A stretch of 64,000 bases of DNA from Eutreptiella sp. 'Long Island Sound 2002'. Taxonomy: Eukaryota > Euglenozoa > Euglenophyceae > Eutreptiales > Eutreptiaceae. Below the pieces are notes generated by a model that saw nothing but the letters and a program-made list of their open reading frames with translations, was not told the origin of the DNA and did not search any database. The stretch is taken from NCBI GenBank assembly GCA_964036045.1, contig OZ038380.1:169225031-169289030 (forward strand), written 5' to 3'. Each line of letters begins with the position of its first letter. Position 1 is the first letter of the stretch. Below, piece after piece: positions 39,401-48,832 of the stretch. Made by a program: the position numbers and the translations under genes.

Positions 39401-41879
39401 TTGACCAGGGCCACCGGTCAGCCGGAATTGCCGGCAATGTACACCCACGGACGAAGGACTGAAATTGCGTAGGGTGTGGGCATTCAGTCAATGGCAGCTG
39501 ACCATCAACCTCCACTGCTTTTTTTGCCATGTCCATGTGTGCTTCCCCAAAGGTGGGTGGATTGTGGGGTGGTCATGGGCAAGCACAATTACCATTTGTG
39601 GCTGTGTGCGCGCTGTGCAAAAACACCCCATGCAAGGGGGAAATGGGATACGCTTGGTGCGTCGTGCATTGGGTGTTGCTGGCTGTTGAGGAGTCTGGCG
39701 GACATAGTTGACATGTATTTGTTATGTAGCACACATTAGTTAGGAGCACAGGGCGAACTACGTGGGCTTTTCACCCCTTTTGACCCTCTTTCACTCCATT
39801 TGCACCCACTCTCACCCCTTCTTGTCCTCTGCGGGTGGAGATGGGGTTCGCTGTCTGTGGCATTGTTGCCTCGGTGGCACGCATGCTGCATCAGCCCTGT
39901 CCGCTAGGCCCTTAACCCCCGCAAGGCGGCGACTGTCACCCACCTACCCCCTGGGGATTGATGAGGAGGGTGGTTGGGAAAGGGTGGTCCCAGCAGTACG
40001 GCGCATGCGCCCGGTGCGGGAGGGGGGGAAAGGGCAGAGGGAGAGTGACACAGTCCAGGACAACCCACGTGGGGTTTGGTTCCTCCAGTGAGTGATCGAC
40101 TGCCCCCTCAAAATCTGAGCGGCAGAAAATGGGGGTTCTGCCAAGGCATGCAAACCTTGTTGTAGCGTGCCCCCAAATCTTCAGTTGCTGAGCCACCACC
40201 CAAGAAGCTGGAATCCAGTTACGCACCTGCCCTGAAGCCCATTTGCTGACCCTCGAATCGTGTGTTGCTTCCATCTTGCTGGCCAATGTAGGGAAACAGC
40301 CCTGTACCTCTGTGAACGATCATATCAGGGCCATGGAGAGTGCCCAGCAAGCATGGGATGCCGTAGGCAACGATACGTGTAGCAGGCTCTCTACCACGTG
40401 ACCCTCAGGGAAACACAGGTAGGGCCCAAATGCCTTCAAGTCCAAGGCCTATGCTCCATAATATGCACACGCACACACACACTCTCTCTCTTGTGTAGCG
40501 GGCTAGAAAGGGGGACAGCTGTCCATTATTCAGAAATCCGGCCCAATTGTGAGGGTGATCAAGGACGTGCAACATGCATTCCTTCCCTTCCCACCGCATG
40601 GTCACAACTCCTCGAAATCGTGTTTCCCAGCAATTAATACACATCAACATCCATCCGACACTGCCAGCTGCTGGCTGTCACATATATATTCCACAGTCTG
40701 GCATGGGTCTCACTTGCTTGCCCATTGGTAGGGGGCTAGAGGGCTGGAGGAGCAGTTCTGAAGCATCGGCTCACATGCTCCCATGCAGCGACTTGCAGGC
40801 AGAGACCATTTGGGGGACAGCGGGAGAGGGTGCTTCAGTCGCACAGACTGCTGCGGGGCCCTTGCAGCATCAAAGCGATACCGAAACCAGATGGAATGGG
40901 GCGGGAGGCGAGACCGAGGGCAATCTGGTGCAGGAGCTCATGTGCAATGGTCTGTTGTCTGAAGCAAAGTGGCATGGTCAAGCTTGAAGTCCAGGGCCTG
41001 TGGTATAAGGGAACGAACGGGGGCCATGCCAGTCCTTGTGGGAGGTTTGGTTGATGCCACGTACAGAGACCAGGTCTTGAGGATGGAATCATCGCCGCGG
41101 AGACAAGGCGGTCTGGCCCAACCAAAGCACCCGCAGTTACTGCTTTGGGGACCCCTGGTCTAGGGGTTGTGTAGGCATTTCGGATTCCTGAGCGTGTTGG
41201 GGACACCGTTTGGAGGCATGTGTCTGGGTGCAATACTCGTCATCTCCCACACGTGTGCGGATGAAGCGCTGGCGCAGGCGGAGTAGGTTGCCAGCTTTCT
41301 TGTTGTTCCCTTCGTTTTGGCGCCCACGCACGTGAGGAGGTTTTGCTGCAGATTAATTCATTGCGTTGCCCTTTTGAGGACTTTTTGCTGCGAAGGAGGG
41401 ATCTTTACACAGGTCTTGTACCCTAGGGGATGCTCTCCTGAGGGGGCGTTTTGGCAGGGGGTCAAAGCCAACCGCATTCCGAGGAAACCCGCCGCAAAAG
41501 TAGCGCACGGTGCACACGCAGCGCACGTGCGATGCTCTCAGAATGGCACTCGTCCAGTTGCGGCTTTTTGTACGTGATGCAGCGGCCCGCAGGCAACGCG
41601 GGCCGCGTGAAGTGCGGCACCCGTGCCCAGCAAAGCGGCATGCCACCGATTATTGCATGGGCCGTTTGGTCCATGCCAACCAACACGAAGGGCTATGACG
41701 GCCTCCTTTGGGGGGGGGGGGGGAGGGTGGGGGTGCCACGCATTTTCCCAATCCGGCCATCCCACCGGACCTCCCCTCGCGGCAGTTCTAGTGAAGTGAT
41801 GCCACTGGCCCACGCCGCTGCGCCGGCCCTCCTCTCTGGCCATGGCCTGCCCTGTCCTTCCGCTGTATTGTGGTGTGCC
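36401..41879. other. Non-coding, no defensible gene
   Basis: Several open frames exist (for example 36318-37106, 38475-38726 and 39944-40286) but none has a domain, splice context or consistent composition. 38400-38590 is a decayed repeat related to 17430-17600. 38590-39075 reads in short shifted coding-like pieces (ASKKLAAVAKTLRPALDF, then a VHAEDCKEV stretch), suggesting a broken transposon ORF. Confidence 0.45.
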
Positions 41880-42190
41880 TTCGCCGGCTTGACACCGGGG
41901 GCGTACCGTGCGCTGTGCGAAAAGTTGGCTGTTCTCCACCACCGGGGGTTCGGTAAGTTCAGAAGATTGAAAGGACGTCATTGAATGGCTGCTGCAGTGG
42001 ACGGGGCTATAGGGGGCAGAATGTAGGTCCCTGGGACCCATGGGAAGCATCAGATGTTTGAATTTTTGAGGTTTGAATTGATTGTGCGTGATTCCGCAGG
42101 TGCGTGGTTTTCAGGGTTGTTACCTGGATGATCACCGTAATAATTGGTGCTGTGCGCGCGCTGTGCGCACGCTGTGCGAAAACGCCCCCA
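41880..42190 (+). repeat. Dispersed repeat, copy at 41.9 kb
   Basis: GGGGGCGTACCGTGCGCTGT with AAAAGTTGGCTGTTCTCCACC, then GGTCCCTGGGACC, TGATTCCGCAGG and ATTGGTGCTGTGCGCGCGCT, matches 57780-57975 in order. GTGCGCGCTGTGC-type motifs also occur at 38410, 39605, 56570 and 57170. Confidence 0.6.
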
Positions 42191-42544
42191 CCCACCAACA
42201 CTTGGGTGTGTGTCGAATGCTGCGGTCTCGGTCCGCCGGCTTTCGCATGTCCCACCGCGGACATGACCTGCTCTGCTGGCGTCGCGCAGGACTCTGGCAG
42301 CGAGTCGCTGCGCACGCCGTCCCATGCCCTGGCACGCCGCCGCGCAACGACCGCAAGGCGGTCACCCCCTGGTCAAGCAGCGCTCTCTCGGACGCCATCC
42401 CCCCACCCCCCACCCTCCCTCCCTCCCACAGGTTGCATGGTCGAGGTGGAGGTAGAACACATGGGCGGTCCCAGCGAACTATTATTGGTCCCTTCCGGCT
42501 CAGGGGGTCTCTGGTGGCACCCCAGCGCCTGGGACGGCTTAGCG

Positions 42545-42625
42545 TCATGGCTTATGCCCCATCTGGGACTCGAACTCAGTACCTCATGCGTCGTGTGGTA
42601 TGCCAGCTGAGCCACGTGACCTGGA
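42545..42625 (-). repeat. tRNA-like SINE relic
   Basis: The reverse complement reads CACGTGGCTCAGCTGGCATA (A-box region), CGACGCATGAGG (a CAT anticodon-like triplet) and GAGTTCGAGTCCCAG (T arm). The residue before CAT is G instead of the universal U33 and the acceptor stem does not pair, so it is not a functional tRNA. A second A-box fragment (TGCCAGCTGAGCCACGTGG) is at 42990-43008. Confidence 0.5.
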
Positions 42626-43577
42626 CTCTTCAACTTTGCTCGACTCTGAGGTGTCACCGTCTTCGCCCCCTTGGGCTTGTAGCACAACATGCAGATCTTG
42701 CACATTGGTTTTTGATGTGTAGGCGGTCCACTGGACGCCGACACGGTACGTTCCTCATGATACTCTGATCCTGCCTTCACGGCTTGACAGCACATGCTGT
42801 ACTAGACGGTGTTCTCTGACCTGCGGATATGAAATGAACAGCCCCATCAACACACTTGCCCTGTGGGGGTTTGACATTGTCAGATCTCAGAGACACTAGA
42901 CTCCAGGATCTTACCGGAGCACTTTTGTAGCACTCCCAGCCAGTCTGCAGCAGTCGTACACTTTGCAAGTTGAGCAAAGAAAAAGTATGCCAGCTGAGCC
43001 ACGTGGCCTCGGTGGTTTCATGGCTGTGGGAAGAGTTGTGGTGGCCGCAGGACGGGAATTCAGGCACGGAAGACAGATTTTGAGGCATGTGCCATGCAAG
43101 TTGCTGCTGCCCACCGCCTCCCGTGTGTTTCCGTGTTCTACGCATTCCAACGTCCGCCCTCTTCAAGATGCCTAAGCCCAAGCCGAAGCCGGCACCCGAG
43201 CCCAAGGGCAAGGCAGCACCTGCCAAGCCTGTCCCAACGGGCAGCAAAGGAGAGGGATTCAGGATGGTGTATCGCAGGGGGGAGGATTTTCTGTCGGCCC
43301 CCGTCAAGCGACAGCCCCTGCTATGCACAAGTGCAGGCGCGGTTGACGGTGCTCAAATTTAATTGATTGACGTTGCTCTGTCAAGGGCCTGTCCTACTAC
43401 ACCTCCGGTGCTACGTGCTGCAAGAAAAGCGTTTGGGCTAGAAAACTGTCCATTGGTCTTGTCCAACGACCGTCCCCTGGTCAAACAGCCTTTTTTGCCT
43501 TTACCTGCTGTCTGACAACAACCCTGTGTTTGAAGGGTGAAACACTACGGGTCTTTGTGCAACAAGTGGGGTAAGAC

Positions 43578-43830
43578 TACCATCCCCCCCCCCCCCCTGA
43601 AATCCCCCCCCCTTGAAATCCCCCCCCAGGGGGCAACTGTCACCTTGGCCCAGAAAGCATAGGCAATACTAGGCGCCGAAGATGATTTACACTGTGATAC
43701 TATGGTACAGATTTGTGGTGCCCCCCCCCCCCCCCCCGGCGGGGGGAACCGTCACTCTGTGACCCCCCCCCCAGGGGGGGAACCGGCCCAACAAAAGGGG
43801 GGAGATTTCAAGGGGGGCGGGGGGTATGTT
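43578..43830 (+). mobile_element. Relative of the 13.1-kb inverted-repeat element
   Basis: C-runs with CCTTGAAATCCCCCC on the left and GGGGGAGATTTCAAGGGGGG on the right are inverted. The internal AACTGTCACCTTGGCCCA, TAGGCGCCGAAGA and second GAACCGTCACT copies match 13129-13417. No exact target duplication was found. Confidence 0.55.
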
Positions 43831-44161
43831 GACCTAACATTGCAATCCTATGCAGTCCACACAGGGCGTGGGGGGCCACCCTCTTCCCCGTTGAAGCTTG
43901 TGTCTCAGATTGCCATCGGCGCGTTGCTCCGCCTACATGAAACACCCCCTTCCCTCCAGTGCACGCAGGGCATAAGTGTCCCCATAGGTGTGCGGGCAAG
44001 GAAGCCATGCCAAGGAGACGGAGGCAGTGCAACAACGGAAGCTCCAGAGCAGGGTACACACACAAGTGCCAGTTCGCATGACGTCTGCATAGGGATGGCT
44101 GGAGACTTTCTGGACAATCAAATCAGGACGGGGAATGACCATTTCCTCACAGTCCGTTTGC

Positions 44162-44775
44162 GTACTTTGCCCCCCCTTGAACCCCCCCCCCCCGTTGGTC
44201 GTTGGGAGGGGACCGTCACTTGGCCCAAAAGGCCTGGGGCATTTGGCAGACGCGAAATTTGGTATAGCGAAATGTGGCACACCAAATTGTACCACATTTT
44301 GCCATGGTATTTAAGGACCGAAGTCAGGGGATGCAGGGTGCAGAACCATTAGAACAACCATTAGAATAGAAAAAAATCTTGAGGACATCATGTTTTAACT
44401 TTGAACCCTGTTTCACAGGTGAATAGCAGAGAAAGCAGATGGCTGAGTTGTAGAAGTACTACATTTCCAAAGCGGAAGTCTCTGGTTCAGTTCCCGGGAT
44501 GTCCACTGTCTGGAAAATTTGTACCACATTTTTCCATGGTATTTAGGATTTTGCACCAGATTTTCACCACACCGAATTTAGCCATACCAAATTGTGTCGG
44601 TACCAAATCCCCCCCCCCTCCCCCTCAGTAGGAAATACCAGGCGCCAAAGGCGCCGAAGAAAAATCACCTCGATTTTCTTTAGGTCATACCTGGACTGCT
44701 GTCGTTTTAGTCCTACCATTCTGTGGTGCAATCCCTGGGACCGTCACGACATTAGGGGGGGAGATCTCAGGGGGG
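44162..44775 (+). mobile_element. Second relative, interrupted by an insertion
   Basis: Left: CCCCCCCTTGAACCCC .. GGGACCGTCACTTGGCCCA; right: GCGCCAAAGGCGCCGAAGAA .. GGGACCGTCACGACATTAG, GGGGGAGATCTCAGGGGG. The middle (about 44340-44610) is foreign and includes a tRNA-like block at 44435-44505. Confidence 0.45.
44435..44505 (+). repeat. tRNA-like sequence
   Basis: ATGGCTGAGTTGTAGAAG (A-box-like) and CTGGTTCAGTTCCCGGG (B-box-like) are at tRNA spacing, but the T loop departs from consensus and no acceptor stem forms. Confidence 0.35.
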
Positions 44776-45167
44776 GGGGGGGTTACCCATTACGGTGCTG
44801 GTCCCAGGAAGGCCACACCCACAGGCACATGCTAACCAACAACACCTTCTTCTGCCTCTTTGCGAGGAGAGGGTCGAGGGTTGACCTCGGACTGTTTGTC
44901 TCATGTGCCAGGCCACGGTTCTCACCGTGTCTCCCTCTGCGGGACAGTTACAAACAACAAAGGCATGGTTTTCCAAATAGGTGAGGCGTTGATGCTGAGC
45001 ATCCATGAAATGGTGGGGGTTTCATCACAAAGGTATGCAAACCGATAGATTGGTACTCCCAGCAGTTGCCAAGAACATGTCCTCTTGCAGGCCCTCGTAC
45101 AGCCATTAGAAACAACGACCTGGTTAGCGCTGATGGTTTAGGAGGTGAAAGTGAACAAGTTGCCATA

Positions 45168-45273
45168 CGCCCCCCCCCCCCTTATCTAAGCTACGACCTT
45201 GTCTATGCTACAGCAGGCATAGGGACCGCATTGATTCCGTACCTTTGTGTAGCTTAGACAAGGGGGGAGGGGG
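45168..45273 (+). mobile_element. M1 element copy 3, internally deleted
   Basis: TA at 45166-45167 and 45274-45275 flank C-run..CTTATCTAAGCTAC and GTAGCTTAGACAAG..G-run, inverted with one mismatch. At about 106 bp it retains one GCTACGACC..GGCATAGGGACC hairpin and lacks the centre. Confidence 0.65.
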
Positions 45274-45529
45274 TACCTGTATTTGCTGTACTTGTGACGT
45301 GTCTCAACTTATGGGGCAACCGTAAGTCTGAATTCCTAAAACAAAAAGCCATTCATTATAACGGCTGATGACCATAAGAGCAGAGAACCCCCTCCCCACT
45401 TCCACGGTTGTCATACGCCCTGTCAGGAACACGATCATACAGATGCACACACCAGCTTGCACAAGTCAGTGCTGGAGTCTGCAAACCCAGCATGGACTCG
45501 GGGTGTGCATCTGGATGCACCTGGTCAAT

Positions 45530-45690
45530 GGCACGGGCAACAGCCCGTCTCTGGGACAGCCGACCCCAGAGTAGTCAAACGGGGCAAGTCATCCAGGGGC
45601 TCCGTTGACACAACCAAAACAAGTTGGGACCCGCAGAGTGTCGGAATGTACAATGGCGAGAGGCCAATAGGCGCCGCAAGCATTTGCTGC
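45530..45690 (+). repeat. Dispersed repeat shared with 36.2 kb
   Basis: Direct copy of 36195-36360 with scattered substitutions; it runs from GGCACGGGCAACAGCCCGTC to GCCAATAGGCGCCGC. Confidence 0.65.
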
Positions 45691-45749
45691 AGGTGGTGGC
45701 CATATCAAGGGGGAGTGTTAGCGCGCCGCACGTGCACCGGGCTTTTTTG

Positions 45750-45935
45750 TTTATCATTACCCACCTGTGCCTGTTTTTTGGAGTGCCGTGCACGCAGTGC
45801 AAAGTGTTGTATGTCGGCAAATACTCGAACCCTAGTTTTGGCCCCTTGGCGGAGCACCTGACGTGGCATGTGCGCGGTGCGGAGATTCGGCCTTCTGGCC
45901 CACCCAAGCACCCACAGTTCCTACCCCGGGGGTAG
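45750..45935 (+). pseudogene. BED-type zinc finger fragment (hAT N-terminus)
   Basis: The frame contains PCTQCKVLYVG followed after a short Ser/Asn stretch by LAEHLTWH: C-x2-C..L-x2-H-x3-H, the BED finger layout of hAT transposases and related nuclear proteins. It ends TAG at 45933-45935 after a proline-rich tail. No catalytic domain follows; the tyrosine-recombinase retroelement begins 15 bp later. I read it as the 5' relic of a hAT transposase gene. Confidence 0.5.
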
Positions 45936-45950
45936 GATTTTGGGCCTGAT

Positions 45951-46030
45951 CCTTAGTGTATGGATATAAACTATAGTTTAGGACTCCGACTGTGTTGCAT
46001 AGTGTGTTCTTTGCACTGATGGTTGGGTCC
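45951..46030 (+). repeat. A1 repeat of YR retrotransposon
   Basis: Eighty bp identical to 50719-50798 except one base. It contains the palindrome TAAACTATAGTTTA, a TATAAA at 45965-45970, and ends just after the gag ATG (46019), so the first gag codons are inside the repeat. It may serve as both recombination site and promoter. Confidence 0.85.
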
Positions 46031-47023
46031 GATGCAAATGGGGGTACGGGACAAGGGGGGGCCAGTCCAGCAACAAGCGCGTCATCAGCAGAAGTGGTCC
46101 AGGATCAGAGAGCCGCGGACATGATCACTGAGGCGGTGGACCAGGTGCGGTCTGACTGGAAGAAGTGGACAGCAGGGCCGTACAGGGTATTACTCCAGAG
46201 TGAGGCCTACAAGATGAACGTGGCGGAATGGGAAATCGGCATGCACGAGTGGCTGGCGGTGGAGGACGTGTGGGATGAGATGCTGCAGCAGTTCATGGAT
46301 ACGGTCGGAGGAGATTTCACCGACAAGGCGGACTTGATCAGGGCAATGGGAGTGTATCACGGCCGGAAGCACATGCGACCCGATTTCGACGCGGGAATCT
46401 TCGTCAAAGATGCATACGCCATCGTGGAAGCAGATCAAACGCCCGACAAGCAACGGATAGCGGAACTGGAGGCGAAGCTGGCCAGGGCCATCCTCGAGAT
46501 GGAGAAGGCAAAAGCGCGGGCGGCCCCGGCGCTCACCGACGAGGAGATAGCGAAAATGCTGGGCAGGGCATTGCCATACCAGTGGATGACCACGCTGGCA
46601 TCCGCGGTGGCAGAGCTGCAGACCAGACCTTTGAATGCGGACAACTGGCGGGAGGACAAGTTCGTGTTGGCGGTATGGAACGTGCTACACCAGGAAATCC
46701 TGGCGAAACAAAATGGTAGGGCGACAGTCCAGCAGCACAACGCGCAGACCCCGCAGACACCCAAGCAACAGACGGGAGCTACTGGCGAAGGACGGCCTGC
46801 CAAGCCGGGCAGGTGCTTCCGGTGTGGCGAAGACGGGCACTGGGCCGCAGACTGCGGCAAGAAGGGGTCCACTGGAGGTTTCCAGCAGATTGGCGACACC
46901 AGGCTCTGGGTGTCGGCGAAAGGAGTGGCATACGACACCAGCAAGCCGCCCCCCACGCCGTGCATAAAATGTGGCCATATGCACTGGTCCAAAGACCCCT
47001 GCCCGGCAGGGGAGGGCCAGTGA
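46019..47023 (+). CDS. Gag-like nucleocapsid protein of YR element
   Basis: From the ATG in A1, 334 codons to TGA. The protein has a helical, Trp-rich middle (VRSDWKKWTAGPYRVLL, WEIGMHEWLAVEDVWDEM), a coiled-coil stretch (RIAELEAKLARAILEMEKAK) and two C-terminal zinc knuckles: CFRCGEDGHWAADC (C-x2-C-x4-H-x4-C) and CIKCGHMHWSKDPC (C-x2-C-x3-H-x5-C). This is a standard retroelement Gag. The frame is also open upstream through A1 to 45992 but without an ATG. Confidence 0.8.
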   Translation: MVGSDANGGTGQGGASPATSASSAEVVQDQRAADMITEAVDQVRSDWKKWTAGPYRVLLQSEAYKMNVAEWEIGMHEWLAVEDVWDEMLQQFMDTVGGDFTDKADLIRAMGVYHGRKHMRPDFDAGIFVKDAYAIVEADQTPDKQRIAELEAKLARAILEMEKAKARAAPALTDEEIAKMLGRALPYQWMTTLASAVAELQTRPLNADNWREDKFVLAVWNVLHQEILAKQNGRATVQQHNAQTPQTPKQQTGATGEGRPAKPGRCFRCGEDGHWAADCGKKGSTGGFQQIGDTRLWVSAKGVAYDTSKPPPTPCIKCGHMHWSKDPCPAGEGQ

Positions 47024-47155
47024 AGGGGCGGGGGGGGCCCGGAGGTTCCCACTGGGGCCCCCACAGTCCGCGATGCATGGGAGGCGTTACAGCATGTCCG
47101 GAGGCTCACGCACACCGACTCAGGGTCAAGCACGGGAGCGACAGCCACCCGGGTC

Positions 47156-48832
47156 ATGGAACCCGGGTCGGTGGACACGTACACCAGCGCGCTGCGACAA
47201 GCACTGCTGGCCGGCACACCAGACGAGCTCCTGGTGGACGCCGTGGAGAGGAGGCTCAATGCCTTGGCAGCCAAGCGAAAGAGCGGGTCAAGCGCGACAG
47301 CACTCATCTCAGGGGTGCGGCTACTGGAAAAGCTACGCATCATCCAAGCGGTGGTTACCGAGGTCCACTGGATGCAAGCCAGGGCGATTGGTAAAGGATG
47401 GGCGCGCAGGGCACAGCCTAAGCCGGTCGCCACATGGGACCACATCGAGACGATCACCACCAGCCGGGGCCACTGGGCCTGGGGCCGGCTGGTGTTCCTG
47501 GCCATTTGCAGCATCGTGTACCTCTGGAGGGTGGGCGACGCGGCCAGCGTCACGTGGGAGTGGATATCAGTGCCGGGGTTCGTTACATTCTGGGACGAAA
47601 AGCGCAACGAGAAGGTCACCACATACGCCCTCTCGCCTTTTCTCGAGGCGTGGAGGGCATATCTCTGGAAACACAGACCTGGACACGTGCAAGTACGACA
47701 GCCGCTGGTCCCAGGAGGAAGGTCGGTGCTACAAACGGTGCTCCAGCAAGTGGTGCAACACCGGGACCTCCCAAAAGCTGCCTGGCACGGCCTCAAGAAG
47801 TTGGGGGCCGTGTCCTGGGGGCACCAAGGCGGAAAGTTGCGGGGGCTGCAAGTCTGGGGCCGCTGGTGGTCACAGGCCCAGCCCAGACATTACTGGAAGA
47901 CACCGCCAGGATGGACACTACCGGCAGAAGTCCACGTGCCATGGCCGGTGGGGAACAGCGGATGGTTGGCCAGAGATGTGGAGGGACGACTGGTCCAACC
48001 CAAGTCACTCTGGCCCGCGGATGCATGGTCACCAGTGCCGAAGATCCCAGCAGCCATGTTCACTAGGGGGGACAGGGACGACCCCGAACCACCGGGAGAC
48101 GACTCTGACACCTCCAGCGCCTGCACGTCAGATGAGGGGCCAGATGCGGCAGACGAGGAAACGCCAACGACAGAGCCGGTGGAGTTGCTGAAGAAATTTG
48201 ATGATGTCGCTCAAGGAGCGGAGGGACCGAAGGTCACGGATGGTGTGGGTGCTGAGGCTGAGAACACCGAGGTGGAGCCAACTCCTGATGACCCTGCTGC
48301 TGCAGCGAGCGACAGCAGACCTGCTGAGGAGCATGTGGTACACGTTGTGGTCGATGACTCGGATGATGGTGGTGACCCAGCTAGTGATTTGGGGGCAGAC
48401 GCTGCGACACCAACGGCGACGGACGACACGCCAGCCCGACGCAAGCGGCAACGCGATGGTGACGACCTGCCTGACAGCGCCAAGCGGGCATGCAGGAGAG
48501 AACATGAAGGTGGAGGCGAGCCACCTGTGCGGGAACCCGAATCCGACACAGCCCCACACTCTGGGTATGTGGTCACAGCGACTCGGCGAGGTCCACAGTA
48601 CCAGCTGTGGAGACCTGTGCAGGTGCACCGCGCTGGCCCAGATGAAGTGCCCGGAATGCGGGGCTCTGGTGACGGACCACTGGCTACAGGCCTCCAAGAA
48701 GGTGGCGGAGACGATCCGGGTGAAGGAGCAGACGGTGAGGGACCTGCTGAGGGACTACATGATGACTACTATGTGCAGATGGAACGAGGAGGCGGGGCCA
48801 GTCAGCCGTCACTTGGGAGCGGTTCTGCATGA
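47156..48832 (+). CDS. Tyrosine recombinase with acidic C-terminal tail
   Basis: From ATG, 558 codons to TGA. The N-terminal 260 residues are a phage-integrase-type catalytic domain: SIVYLWRVGDAASVTWEWIS gives the first Arg, FWDEKRNEKV the hairpin Lys, WHGLKKLGAVSW the H-x-x-K (usually H-x-x-R), and GRWWSQAQPRHY the Gly-Arg-Trp and nucleophilic Tyr. The remainder is an acidic, low-complexity tail (DDSDTSSACTSDEGPDAADE) with a basic cluster RRKRQR. It would integrate the circular cDNA. The 3' third overlaps the RT frame. The Lys in place of the second Arg is unusual and may reduce activity. Confidence 0.75.
   Translation: MEPGSVDTYTSALRQALLAGTPDELLVDAVERRLNALAAKRKSGSSATALISGVRLLEKLRIIQAVVTEVHWMQARAIGKGWARRAQPKPVATWDHIETITTSRGHWAWGRLVFLAICSIVYLWRVGDAASVTWEWISVPGFVTFWDEKRNEKVTTYALSPFLEAWRAYLWKHRPGHVQVRQPLVPGGRSVLQTVLQQVVQHRDLPKAAWHGLKKLGAVSWGHQGGKLRGLQVWGRWWSQAQPRHYWKTPPGWTLPAEVHVPWPVGNSGWLARDVEGRLVQPKSLWPADAWSPVPKIPAAMFTRGDRDDPEPPGDDSDTSSACTSDEGPDAADEETPTTEPVELLKKFDDVAQGAEGPKVTDGVGAEAENTEVEPTPDDPAAAASDSRPAEEHVVHVVVDDSDDGGDPASDLGADAATPTATDDTPARRKRQRDGDDLPDSAKRACRREHEGGGEPPVREPESDTAPHSGYVVTATRRGPQYQLWRPVQVHRAGPDEVPGMRGSGDGPLATGLQEGGGDDPGEGADGEGPAEGLHDDYYVQMERGGGASQPSLGSGSA

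Noticed and set aside
42545-42625. Functional tRNA-Met on the minus strand
   Set aside because: U33 is replaced by G and the acceptor stem does not pair.
42082-42768. 228-codon ORF
   Set aside because: Covers a dispersed repeat and a tRNA-like relic on the opposite strand; composition not coding-like.
46435-47796. 453-codon minus-strand ORF
   Set aside because: Antisense to the gag and recombinase frames, which carry recognisable motifs.
46971-48191. 406-codon + strand ORF overlapping the recombinase
   Set aside because: Low-complexity, motif-free alternative frame of the YR ORF.
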